From contig NZ_JACHVQ010000001.1 of assembly GCF_014190805.1 (NCBI RefSeq), positions 1,550,001-1,614,000 of the forward strand: a DNA stretch of 64,000 nt, in the 5' to 3' direction. The stretch comes from Flexivirga oryzae (lineage in GTDB: Bacteria; Actinomycetota; Actinomycetes; Actinomycetales; Dermatophilaceae). Below the pieces are notes generated by a model. It was not told the origin of the DNA and made no database searches. It saw only the letters and a list, made by a program, of their open reading frames with translations. Of this stretch, positions 35,308 to 42,920 are shown piece by piece (the stretch's first letter is position 1; every line of letters starts with the position of its first letter). The position numbers and the translations under genes are program-made.

Positions 35308-36554
35308 GGTTTGATGACCGTCCCCTTGCCCACCACGGTGATGCCGGACTCGGTGACGGTGAAACCACGAGCGAGGTCCTCTTCGTGGTTCAGCCCGATG
35401 CTGGCCCCGTCGGGCACGTGGACGTCCTTGTCGATGATCGCCCGCTGGATGCGGCAGTGCCGGCCGATGTCGACGTTGTCCATCAGGATCGCGTCGTCCA
35501 CCTGGGCGAACGAGTGCACCTTGACGTTGTTGGCGAGCACGGAGTTGCCGATGACCGAGCCGCTGACGATGCACCCGGGGGAGACCATCGAGCCGGTCGC
35601 CATACCGCTGCGGTCCGATCCGCCGTGCACGAACTTCGCCGGCGGGTAGTTGGTGCCGCTGGTGAGGATCGGCCACGCGTAGTTGTAGAGGTTGAAGATC
35701 GGGTGGATGGACACCAGGTCCATGTGCGAGTCGTAGAACGAGTCGATCGTCCCGACATCACGCCAGTAGCCGCGGTCACGATCGGTCGTGCCGGGGATGT
35801 CGTTGTCGCGGAAGTCGTAGGCGTGCGCCTCGCCCCTTTCCACGAACGACGGGATGATGTTGCCGCCCATGTCGTGCTTGCTGTTGTCGTCCTCGGCGTC
35901 CGCGATCACCGCCTCGATGAGCGCATCGGTGTCGAAGACGTAGTTGCCCATCGACGCGAGCACCTCGTGCGGGGAGTCGGCGAGTCCGACAGGATCCGAG
36001 GGCTTTTCACGGAAGGCGCCGATCTTGGAGCCTTGCCCCTCCGCCAGCTCGATCACGCCGAACTGGTCCGCCAGCTCGATCGGCTGGCGGATCGCGGCCA
36101 CACTGGCCCGGGCGCCGGACTGCATGTGCTGGTCGATCATCTGGTCGAAGTCCATGCGGTAGACGTGATCGGCGCCCACGACGACCACGATCTCGGGCTT
36201 CTCGTCGTAGATGAGGTTCAGGCTCTGGTAGATGGCGTCGGCCGAGCCGGAGAACCACTGCTTCCCGCGTCGTTGCTGGGCGGGAACCGGTGCCACGTAG
36301 TTGCCGAGCATCGTGGACATGCGCCAGGCCTTGGCGATGTGCCGGTCCAGGCTGTGCGACTTGTACTGCGTGAGCACCACCATGCGCAGGAAGCCGCTGT
36401 TGACCAGATTGGACAGCGCGAAATCGATCAGCCGGTAGATGCCGCCGAACGGCACCGCCGGTTTGGCTCGGTCCGCCGTCAGCGGCATGAGTCGTTTGCC
36501 CTCGCCGCCCGCCAGGACGATCGCCAGCACTGATGGACCACCTCGTCGCGCCAT
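35304..36554 (-). CDS. glgC: glucose-1-phosphate adenylyltransferase
   Basis: Makes ADP-glucose for glycogen synthesis, 416 residues. N-terminal nucleotidyltransferase with AIVLAGGEGKRLMPLT near 13-28, KPAVPFGGIYRLIDF and GADHVYRMDF near 130, then a left-handed beta-helix of hexapeptide repeats (SPGCIVSGSVIGNSVLANNV). ATG at 36554 begins MARRGGPSVLAI. Divergent from glgA with a 43-bp gap, as in mycobacteria. It heads a minus-strand run glgC-serB-cphB-cphA joined by overlaps. Confidence 0.95.
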   Translation of the reverse strand: MARRGGPSVLAIVLAGGEGKRLMPLTADRAKPAVPFGGIYRLIDFALSNLVNSGFLRMVVLTQYKSHSLDRHIAKAWRMSTMLGNYVAPVPAQQRRGKQWFSGSADAIYQSLNLIYDEKPEIVVVVGADHVYRMDFDQMIDQHMQSGARASVAAIRQPIELADQFGVIELAEGQGSKIGAFREKPSDPVGLADSPHEVLASMGNYVFDTDALIEAVIADAEDDNSKHDMGGNIIPSFVERGEAHAYDFRDNDIPGTTDRDRGYWRDVGTIDSFYDSHMDLVSIHPIFNLYNYAWPILTSGTNYPPAKFVHGGSDRSGMATGSMVSPGCIVSGSVIGNSVLANNVKVHSFAQVDDAILMDNVDIGRHCRIQRAIIDKDVHVPDGASIGLNHEEDLARGFTVTESGITVVGKGTVIKP

Positions 36555-36583
36555 ACCCCAGACCTTAAAGGGCAAGAAGGGGC

Positions 36584-36589
36584 TAGCGT
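36584..36589 (+). promoter_or_regulatory. -10 box for leaderless glgA
   Basis: TAGCGT ends eight bases before the GTG at 36598, within the 43-bp glgC-glgA gap. Confidence 0.4.
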
Positions 36590-36597
36590 CAGGTGTT

Positions 36598-37794
36598 GTG
36601 AGAGTCGATCTGCTGACCAAGGAATATCCGCCGAACATCTACGGCGGTGCGGGAGTGCACGTCACCGAGCTGGTGCGCGCGTTGCGGGCCTTGGGCGACG
36701 ACGTCCAAGTGCGTGCCTTCGGCAGTCCGGTGAATGAGACCGGCACGACCGGTTATCCCGATCTGCCCGAACTACGAGACGCGAATGCCGCACTGCGGAC
36801 GATGGGTGTGGACCTCACCATCGCGGCGGACTGCGCCGGCGCAGACATCGTGCACTCGCACACCTGGTACGCCAACTTCGCCGGGCACGTCGCATCCCTG
36901 CTGCACGGGGTCCCGCACGTGGTCACGGCCCACAGCTTGGAGCCGATGCGGCCGTGGAAGGCCGAGCAGCTGGGCGGTGGCTACCGGCTGTCGTCATACA
37001 TCGAGCGGACGGCGTATGACGGCGCCGCCGCCGTGATCGCGGTCAGCCACGGCATGCGCAAGGACGTGCTGGCCAGCTATCCCGACCTCGATCCGGACAA
37101 GGTGCACGTGGTGCACAACGGCATCGATTCGCAGCTGTGGCACCGCGACACGAGCGACGAAGCGACCGCGACCGTGCGGCGTCACGGCGTCGACCCGGAC
37201 AAGCCCAGCGTGATCTTCGTGGGTCGGATCACCCGGCAGAAGGGGCTGCCCTACTTGCTGCGTGCCGCTGCCGAGCTCCCGCCGGAGGTGCAACTGATCC
37301 TGTGCGCGGGCGCGCCGGACACCCCGGAGATCCTGCAGGAGGTCGAGGGTCTGGTCGCGACGCTGCGTGAGACCCGCGCCGGCGTGACCTGGATCGCGGA
37401 CATGCTGCCGCGCGCAGAGGTCATCGCATTGCTCTCGGCCGCAACGGTTTTCGTCTGCCCGTCGGTGTACGAACCGCTCGGCATCGTCAACCTCGAGGCG
37501 ATGGCGTGCGGCTGTCCCGTGGTCGGGACTGCGACCGGCGGCATCCCTGAGGTCGTGGCCGACGGTGAGACCGGCTGGCTGGTGCCGATCGACCAGGTCA
37601 CCGACGGAACCGGCACACCGAAGGACCCGGACAGGTTCGTGGCCGACCTGGCCGCGGCGCTGACGACCGCGGTGAGCGATGCGATCGATGCGCGACGGCG
37701 TGGCGAAGCCGGGCGGGCGCGTGCCGTGCGCGAATTCGGCTGGGACACGATCGCCGGCCGCACCCAGGAGGTGTACTCAGCAGTGGCTGAGTAG
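36598..37794 (+). CDS. glgA: GT4-family glycogen synthase / alpha-maltose-1-phosphate synthase
   Basis: Uses ADP-glucose; the mycobacterial homologue next to glgC (GlgM) makes maltose-1-phosphate for the GlgE route, so either role is possible here. The 398-residue GT-B protein shows the N-terminal DLLTKEYPPNIYGGAGVHV with the GGAG donor-binding loop, VHSHTWYANFAGH near 85, VGRITRQKGLPYLL near 205 and the EX7E-like PSVYEPLGIVNLEAMACG near 295. GTG at 36598 is the only sensible start. Its stop (GCTGAGTAG) is supplied by an intergenic repeat. Confidence 0.92.
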   Translation: MRVDLLTKEYPPNIYGGAGVHVTELVRALRALGDDVQVRAFGSPVNETGTTGYPDLPELRDANAALRTMGVDLTIAADCAGADIVHSHTWYANFAGHVASLLHGVPHVVTAHSLEPMRPWKAEQLGGGYRLSSYIERTAYDGAAAVIAVSHGMRKDVLASYPDLDPDKVHVVHNGIDSQLWHRDTSDEATATVRRHGVDPDKPSVIFVGRITRQKGLPYLLRAAAELPPEVQLILCAGAPDTPEILQEVEGLVATLRETRAGVTWIADMLPRAEVIALLSAATVFVCPSVYEPLGIVNLEAMACGCPVVGTATGGIPEVVADGETGWLVPIDQVTDGTGTPKDPDRFVADLAAALTTAVSDAIDARRRGEAGRARAVREFGWDTIAGRTQEVYSAVAE

Positions 37795-37858
37795 GGTGAG
37801 GTGAGCCCGTGTCCCGTGCGGGTTGAGTAGGGCGAGGCACGAGCCCGTATCGAAACCG
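37786..37858. repeat. CGAGTAG...TATCGA repeat at the glgA 3' end
   Basis: GAGTAGGG occurs at the glgA stop codon and again about 40 bases later, followed by GAGCCCGTATCGAAACC. The first GAGTAG forms the last sense codon and stop of glgA. It lies between convergent glgA and the 37867-38619 gene. Confidence 0.65.
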
Positions 37859-37866
37859 CGTGATCC

Positions 37867-38619
37867 TCAGGCCCGCAGCCCCGCGAGGTGCAGCGCTGCG
37901 GCGGTGGTGGCCTGGGCCATCGCCTGATCGGTGGCCGCTTGCAGCTCCCGCAGGGCGCGATGTCGTCCGGCATCGGCCGCCGCATCGAGCGCGTGTGAGT
38001 GACCGAGTGCGAAATCGACTGCGGCGCCGACGGTTCCGGCGGTCTGCAGGATCCGGATCGCCCGGCCCGGCAACCCGGACGGCAGACCCCACTCGCGCAG
38101 CGCGGCGACCTCATCGGCCTGTGCCCGCAGATTCGAGCCCGCGAACGGTTGGATGTCGAGCAGTTCCAGGGCGTTCGTCGCGTGCGCGAGACGTCCGCGC
38201 AGCTCTCGTTCGATCTGCGACTCGTGCAGCTCCTCCAGCCGGTGCGTCGGCGTGGGGTCGCAGTCGTATGCCGTCAGGCGGACCGCCATACCCTCGTCGC
38301 CCGCGGGGCCGAAGATCTCCACCGACGGGACCAGGGCGCCGCCGAGTGCCGGCACGTAGACGCATTCGCCGGAATCGGTGGCAGCGGCGGTGAGCTCGGG
38401 GTTGCCGCGGGGGAGACCGGAGATGTCGCCGGCACGCGGCAGGGCACACGCCAGGACCCGTTCGCCGAGGTCCTGCCAGGTCATCAGGTGACCGACGTCG
38501 CCGGCGATGTGGTCGACGTCCGGTAGGGCCCGCCGGACGGCCTCCTCGAGGTCGAGGTGACCCGCCCAGGCAGCGGTCACCCACAGGCTGAGACGCACGG
38601 CGGCGGGTAGGTCGGACAT
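37867..38619 (-). CDS. conserved hypothetical protein, alanine-rich
   Basis: I do not recognise a family. The 250-residue protein has no membrane segment or signal peptide. It has an N-terminal acidic part (LDLEEAVRRALPDVDHIAGD), a central region with LTAYDCDPTPTHRLEELHES and an alanine-rich helical C-terminus. High GC3 and a clean frame support coding. ATG at 38619 starts MSDLPAAVRLSLW; TACCCT lies nine bases upstream. It is divergent from an ABC ATPase gene, 84 bp away. Confidence 0.6.
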   Translation of the reverse strand: MSDLPAAVRLSLWVTAAWAGHLDLEEAVRRALPDVDHIAGDVGHLMTWQDLGERVLACALPRAGDISGLPRGNPELTAAATDSGECVYVPALGGALVPSVEIFGPAGDEGMAVRLTAYDCDPTPTHRLEELHESQIERELRGRLAHATNALELLDIQPFAGSNLRAQADEVAALREWGLPSGLPGRAIRILQTAGTVGAAVDFALGHSHALDAAADAGRHRALRELQAATDQAMAQATTAAALHLAGLRA

Positions 38620-38690
38620 GGTCGCACCAGGGTATGCCGGGCGGCCGATCCCAAGTGACGACCGGTCACACGACACGAGGCCTCAGGCCG

Positions 38691-38696
38691 TAAGGT
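38691..38696 (+). promoter_or_regulatory. -10 box for leaderless ABC ATPase gene
   Basis: TAAGGT ends seven bases before the ATG at 38704. Confidence 0.4.
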
Positions 38697-38703
38697 GCCA
38701 CTC

Positions 38704-39516
38704 ATGAGCGATGTGCTGGCCCTCGCCGACGTGACCGTGGTCCGGGGCAACAAGCGCCTGCTCGACAGCGTCAACTGGGAGGTCGAGGAGGGCGAACGCT
38801 GGGTCGTCCTCGGTCCCAACGGTGCCGGGAAGACGACGCTGCTGCAGGTCGCTGCTGCGCGGATGCATCCGACCGCAGGAGTCGCCGGTGTGCTCACCGA
38901 GGTCCTCGGCACGGTCGACGTCTTCGAACTGCGTCCACGGATCGGTCTGGCGTCGGCGTCCATCGCCGAGCGGATCCCGAACGCCGAGATCGTCGGTGAT
39001 GTGGTCGTGACGGCGGCATACGGCATGGTCGGCCGGTGGCGGGAGCAGTATGACGAGCTCGACCACGGCCGGGCCCGCGAACTGTTGGACGCGCTCGGTG
39101 CGGGTCATCTGGTGGAGCGCCGGTTCGGCACCCTCAGCGAGGGTGAGCGCAAGCGGGTGCAGATCGCACGTGCCCTGATGACCGACCCCGAGCTGATGCT
39201 GCTCGACGAGCCGGCCGCTGGTCTCGACCTCGGTGGGCGTGAGGATCTGGTGCTCCGGCTGGGCCAGATCGCTCAGGACATCGAGTCGCCCGCACTCGTC
39301 CTGGTGACCCATCACGTGGAGGAGATCCCGCCAGGGTTCACCGACGTGCTGCTGCTGCGCGACGGCAAGGTGGTCGCCGCCGGTCCGATCGAGGTGACGC
39401 TGACCGCCGAGAACCTCTCCGCCACCTTCGGACTGGAGTTGGCGCTGGAGCGGGTGGGCGACCGGTGGGCAGCGCGCGCCGTGCAACAGCCGGCCGGCCG
39501 ACACGCTGCGGACTGA
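38704..39516 (+). CDS. ABC transporter ATP-binding protein (stand-alone, ModF-like)
   Basis: A 270-residue ATPase with Walker A GPNGAGKTTLLQVA near 40, the unusual signature LSEGERKRVQIARAL near 140, Walker B LMLLDEPAAGLDLGG near 163 and H-loop VTHHVEEIPPGF. No permease gene is adjacent. The LSEGERKR signature and IPPGF after the H-loop are seen in actinobacterial stand-alone ATPases of unknown role. ATG at 38704 is preferred to GTG 38695. The neighbouring TauE-type gene begins 12 bp later, suggesting an operon. Confidence 0.82.
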   Translation: MSDVLALADVTVVRGNKRLLDSVNWEVEEGERWVVLGPNGAGKTTLLQVAAARMHPTAGVAGVLTEVLGTVDVFELRPRIGLASASIAERIPNAEIVGDVVVTAAYGMVGRWREQYDELDHGRARELLDALGAGHLVERRFGTLSEGERKRVQIARALMTDPELMLLDEPAAGLDLGGREDLVLRLGQIAQDIESPALVLVTHHVEEIPPGFTDVLLLRDGKVVAAGPIEVTLTAENLSATFGLELALERVGDRWAARAVQQPAGRHAAD

Positions 39517-39528
39517 GCCGTCCCGCTC

Positions 39529-40296
39529 ATGTCCCTGACGCACATCCTGCTCATCACGCTTGCCGGCGTTGCCGCAGGCACGATCAACACCGTTGTCGGT
39601 TCTGGCACCCTGGTCACCTTCCCGACCCTGCTGGCGTTCGGCTACCCGGCGGTGCCGGCGAACATCTCCAACTCGGTCGGGCTGGTCGCCGGTGGTGTCT
39701 CGGGATCGTGGGGTTACCGCAAGGAGGTGGTCGGCGCCGGCGCGCGGTTGCGGCAGCTGACCCCGATGTCCTTCCTCGGTGCCGCCGTGGGTGCACTGCT
39801 GCTGATCTGGTTGCCGCCGGCGGCGTTCAAGGCCATCGTGCCGTCGCTGATCCTGCTCGGGGTGGTGCTGGTCCTGATCGGCCCGTGGCTGCAGAAGCGT
39901 GCGGCCGCCCACCATCCCGACGAGACCGCGCCGATGTCGCGCGGCCGGCAGCTCGCACTGACCGGCGGCGTCTTCGTCTGCGGCGTGTACGGCGGCTACT
40001 TCGGCGCCGCCCAGGGTGTCCTGCTGATGGGTCTGATGAGCGCGGTGCTGTCGGACTCGCTGCAGCGGCTCAACGGCATCAAGAACATCCTGAGCACGAT
40101 CGTCAACTCGGTCGCCGCACTGACCTTCATCAGCGTGTCGTTCCACGACGTGCGCTGGTCAGTGGCCCTGCTGATCGCCATCGGGTCACTGATCGGTGGC
40201 TTCATCGGAGCCAAGGTCGGTCGGAAGTTGCCGCCGTGGCTGCTGCGCGCCTTCATCGTCGTCGTGGGTGTCGTCGCGATCGCGACGATGATCTGA
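39529..40296 (+). CDS. sulfite exporter TauE/SafE family membrane protein
   Basis: A 255-residue protein with about eight hydrophobic segments in two repeats. The first repeat begins AGTINTVVGSGTLVTFPTLL, and the second carries GVYGGYFGAAQGVLLMGLM, both characteristic of the TauE/SafE family (anion or organosulfur exporters). Substrate not predictable. ATG at 39529 lies 12 bp after the ABC ATPase stop. Confidence 0.85.
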   Translation: MSLTHILLITLAGVAAGTINTVVGSGTLVTFPTLLAFGYPAVPANISNSVGLVAGGVSGSWGYRKEVVGAGARLRQLTPMSFLGAAVGALLLIWLPPAAFKAIVPSLILLGVVLVLIGPWLQKRAAAHHPDETAPMSRGRQLALTGGVFVCGVYGGYFGAAQGVLLMGLMSAVLSDSLQRLNGIKNILSTIVNSVAALTFISVSFHDVRWSVALLIAIGSLIGGFIGAKVGRKLPPWLLRAFIVVVGVVAIATMI

Positions 40297-40307
40297 GCCG
40301 ACCTCGG

Positions 40308-41321
40308 TCAGCCGGTGGGGAGCGCGTGCAACTGCTCCTGCAGTGCGGTGAGCGCATCGGGGGTCAGCGTCGCGTCATACGTGGTCACCTGCCAGCGCCA
40401 CTCGCCGCTGGTCCACTCGTAGGTCGTGTCGCTGCTCGTGTCGTCATCGACCGTGTCATCGTCGACGGTGTCGAAGTCCGGCCGCGTCAGCGGGCGACGA
40501 CTGAACGACACGACCGGTTCGCCCAGGCTGCCGTCGAACGACCCGTCGTCCTCCCAGTAGTGCACGTCGATGGTGCCGGTATGGGTGAGCTGCAGGGTCA
40601 CCGGCTGGGGTGCGACGTTCCGCTCGAACCATTCCTCGCGACGGCGCATGTCCGCCTGGTGCTCGGCCCAGTGGGCAGCGGCGCGTTCTTCCTCGGTGAC
40701 GACCGGTCCGGTCCAGGTGAAGGTGTCGGCGGGAACGCTTCCGCCGACTCGGAACTCGGTCCATCCGGCGAGCAGGCCGGCGCGCTCGTTGCGCTTTTGA
40801 AGCAGTAGTCCGGTCTCGGCGTCGACGACGTAGGTCAGTGGATACGGCTTGTGTGACGGGGGAGCGAGTTCGACCTCCCAGGCCGGGCGCCCGAGGTACT
40901 CCGCGGGATGGACCGGGCCGGTCGGGGTCGTGAAGTCGGTGCCTTCGAACCGGTCGTGCGACGGTCGCGAGACGAGATCGGTGATCGTCCCGACCCACTG
41001 CACCTGGGAGACCTGGTCCTCGTAGGGACAGGCAGGATCCTCCTCGAACAGCCAGGCGCGGTCGCCGAGGATGAAGTACGGCGTGCCGTCCGGGTGATCC
41101 AGGCGGAGGTACTCGCCGGAGATGACGACGCGCAAAGTGGCCGGTCCGTCCTCGTCCGCAAGGACCACGGGAGTGAGCTGCGGTGCAGTGTGCTCCGACC
41201 AGGCCATGCCGACGTAGAGCTCGCGTTCATCGGTGCTGACCGTGCCATGGACCACCAGGTCCGGCTGGGTCGTGATCATCAGGTTCTTCAACGCAGACCA
41301 GGAGATTGTCGGTTCGCTCAC
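40308..41321 (-). CDS. hypothetical protein with acidic repeat
   Basis: I do not recognise the family. The 337-residue protein has no signal peptide or membrane helix. It is rich in Trp and acidic residues, with segments such as WSALKNLMITTQPDLVVHGT, RPAWEVELAPPSHKPYPLTY and VDAETGLLLQKRNERAGL, the last faintly like a beta-rich lipoprotein-carrier or outer-sheet fold. Near residues 285-300 an acidic run DTVDDDTVDDDTSSDTT is made of a short tandem repeat. GTG at 41321 follows TACTGT by six bases. Confidence 0.6.
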   Translation of the reverse strand: MSEPTISWSALKNLMITTQPDLVVHGTVSTDERELYVGMAWSEHTAPQLTPVVLADEDGPATLRVVISGEYLRLDHPDGTPYFILGDRAWLFEEDPACPYEDQVSQVQWVGTITDLVSRPSHDRFEGTDFTTPTGPVHPAEYLGRPAWEVELAPPSHKPYPLTYVVDAETGLLLQKRNERAGLLAGWTEFRVGGSVPADTFTWTGPVVTEEERAAAHWAEHQADMRRREEWFERNVAPQPVTLQLTHTGTIDVHYWEDDGSFDGSLGEPVVSFSRRPLTRPDFDTVDDDTVDDDTSSDTTYEWTSGEWRWQVTTYDATLTPDALTALQEQLHALPTG

Positions 41322-41327
41322 CTCGGC

Positions 41328-41333
41328 ACAGTA
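41328..41333 (-). promoter_or_regulatory. -10 box for leaderless 40308-41321 gene
   Basis: TACTGT on the minus strand, six bases before the GTG at 41321. Confidence 0.4.
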
Positions 41334-41376
41334 TCCGTCGTGCCGCCGCCATGCCGGCAGGCTCGCGAGGCCCGTT

Positions 41377-41382
41377 TAGGCT
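41377..41382 (+). promoter_or_regulatory. -10 box for leaderless rRNA methyltransferase gene
   Basis: TAGGCT ends eight bases before the GTG at 41391. The 69-bp gap carries divergent promoters for both neighbours. Confidence 0.4.
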
Positions 41383-41390
41383 GTGCGCTC

Positions 41391-42203
41391 GTGGCAGTCA
41401 TCGAGATCACCGAAGCCGGCGACGAGAGGGTTCGCGACTATTTCCAGCTGACCGACGTCGCGTTGCGGCGGAAGCTGGAGCCGGAGCACGGTCTCTACAT
41501 CGCCGAGAGCGAGAAGGTGATCCGGCGCGCCCTTGCTGCAGGGCACCGGCCACGGTCCTATCTGATGGGCCGCCGCTGGCTCACGGATCTCGCGGACCTC
41601 GTCGAGCAGGCCGATGCCGATGGTGTCCCGGTGTATGTCGGCAGCGACGAGGTGATCGAGCAGATGACCGGCTTCCACCTGCACCGCGGCGCGTTGGCGT
41701 CGATGCACCGCCCGGTGCTGCCGGCATACACCGAATTGCTTGCAGGCTCTGGTCGTTCGAGGATCGCGGTGCTGGAGGATCTGGTCGAGCACACGAATGT
41801 CGGTGCGATCTTCCGATCCGCCGCGGCGTTGGGCGTGGACGCGGTGCTGGTGACGCCGCGGTGCGCGGACCCGTTGTATCGCCGCTCGATCCGGGTGTCG
41901 ATGGGGACCGTCTTCCAGGTCCCGTGGACGCGCATCGAGCCGTGGCCGGACGGTATCGAGGCGCTGCGCGCCGCCGGCTACACCGTGGCGGGTATGACGC
42001 TCGCCGACGATGCCGTCACGCTCGATGAGCTGGTGGCGCAGGATCATTCGAGGTTGGCGCTGGTCTTCGGCACGGAGGGTCATGGCCTGACTGCACGCGC
42101 AGATCAACTGCTCGACCTCCGGGTCACCATCCCGATGGCAGGTGGCGTCGACTCGCTGAACGTTGCCGCATCGTCCGCGGTCGCGTTCTACGCAACGCGG
42201 TAG
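41391..42203 (+). CDS. TrmH/SpoU family RNA 2'-O-methyltransferase
   Basis: SAM-dependent SPOUT methyltransferase acting on rRNA or tRNA, 270 residues. An N-terminal substrate-binding region (LYIAESEKVIRRALAAGHRP) precedes the knotted domain with VLEDLVEHTNVGAIFRSAAA near 125, LVFGTEGHGLTARAD near 225 and VTIPMAGGVDSLNVAASSAV near 245, the three SpoU motifs. The RNA target is not predictable. GTG at 41391 is supported by the upstream box; longer in-frame extensions shadow the divergent gene. Confidence 0.9.
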   Translation: MAVIEITEAGDERVRDYFQLTDVALRRKLEPEHGLYIAESEKVIRRALAAGHRPRSYLMGRRWLTDLADLVEQADADGVPVYVGSDEVIEQMTGFHLHRGALASMHRPVLPAYTELLAGSGRSRIAVLEDLVEHTNVGAIFRSAAALGVDAVLVTPRCADPLYRRSIRVSMGTVFQVPWTRIEPWPDGIEALRAAGYTVAGMTLADDAVTLDELVAQDHSRLALVFGTEGHGLTARADQLLDLRVTIPMAGGVDSLNVAASSAVAFYATR

Positions 42204-42249
42204 CCGAGTCGGTTCGGGTCGGCGACGGATCGTGTGGCTCGGGTGACCA

Positions 42250-42255
42250 TAGGGT
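42250..42255 (+). promoter_or_regulatory. -10 box for leaderless GNAT gene
   Basis: TAGGGT ends six bases before the GTG at 42262. Confidence 0.4.
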
Positions 42256-42261
42256 GGACGC

Positions 42262-42747
42262 GTGCTCGAACTCGTGCTGCCGGATGCGTCTCGCCGTCAA
42301 GCGTTCTGGGAGGCGCACGCGGAGTGGGGGCCGGGGTTGCACGAAGACGGCTTCGGGATCGGTGCGGACGACGATGTCGAGTCGGAGGCCGGATTTGCCC
42401 AGTGGTTGGACAAGCTCTGCTCGGGTCCGGGAAGCCTGTGGTGGATCGTCGGGGACGAGGTGGTCGTGGGCGGGATCGCTTTGCGCGCTGAACGCGACGA
42501 GCGTGCCGCTGAGCACGGGCATCTCGGCTACGGAGTCCGCCCGTCGGCACGAGGCCGCGGGGTCGCGAGTTGGGCTGTGGATCGCGTACTCGAGCATGCG
42601 CGACGCCAGGGCCGGTTCGACCTGATCGCGGTGTGCCGCGACGACAACCTCGCGTCGATCCACACACTTGAGGGATGCGGCGGACGATTCCAGGCGAGAT
42701 TCCAAAGAGGCGATGTCGGGCTACGGCGTTATGTGATCCCCCTTTGA
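42262..42747 (+). CDS. GNAT family N-acetyltransferase
   Basis: A 161-residue acetyltransferase. The acetyl-CoA binding region is LGYGVRPSARGRGVASWAVD near residues 90-110, followed by VCRDDNLASIHTLEGCGGRF, the usual GNAT C-terminal strand and helix. Substrate unknown. GTG start at 42262, leaderless by the spacing of the upstream box. It lies next to a repeat-rich stretch. Confidence 0.82.
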   Translation: MLELVLPDASRRQAFWEAHAEWGPGLHEDGFGIGADDDVESEAGFAQWLDKLCSGPGSLWWIVGDEVVVGGIALRAERDERAAEHGHLGYGVRPSARGRGVASWAVDRVLEHARRQGRFDLIAVCRDDNLASIHTLEGCGGRFQARFQRGDVGLRRYVIPL

Positions 42748-42774
42748 CGGCTCGCGCTGGTGGCGCGCCGCCCT

Positions 42775-42885
42775 GAGTAGTCCGCGAGGTACGAGCGGGC
42801 GTATCGAAGGGTAGGGCGAGGTGGCCCGCAGAACAATTCGCGCTGGTCGAGTAGGGCGAGCCGCTAGGCGAGCCTGTATCGAGAC
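42775..42885. repeat. two CGAGTAG...TATCGA repeats left of the DUF222/HNH gene
   Basis: First copy: GAGTAGTCCGCGAGG to GGGCGTATCGAAGG (42775-42810). Second copy: TGGTCGAGTAGGGCGAGCCG then CTAGGCGAGCCTGTATCGAGAC (42844-42885). The second shares the 15-mer CGAGCCGCTAGGCGA with the inverted copy at 44877-44919 on the other side of the HNH gene. The 173-bp gap holds no gene. Confidence 0.7.
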
Positions 42886-42920
42886 CCGCGGTCACGGGCC
42901 GAACATGTTGTGTTGTCATG

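Noticed and set aside
35308..35676. N-terminal extension of SerB
   Set aside because: It overlaps glgC on the same strand in another frame. The GTGA overlap at 35304-35307 gives a normal coupled start.
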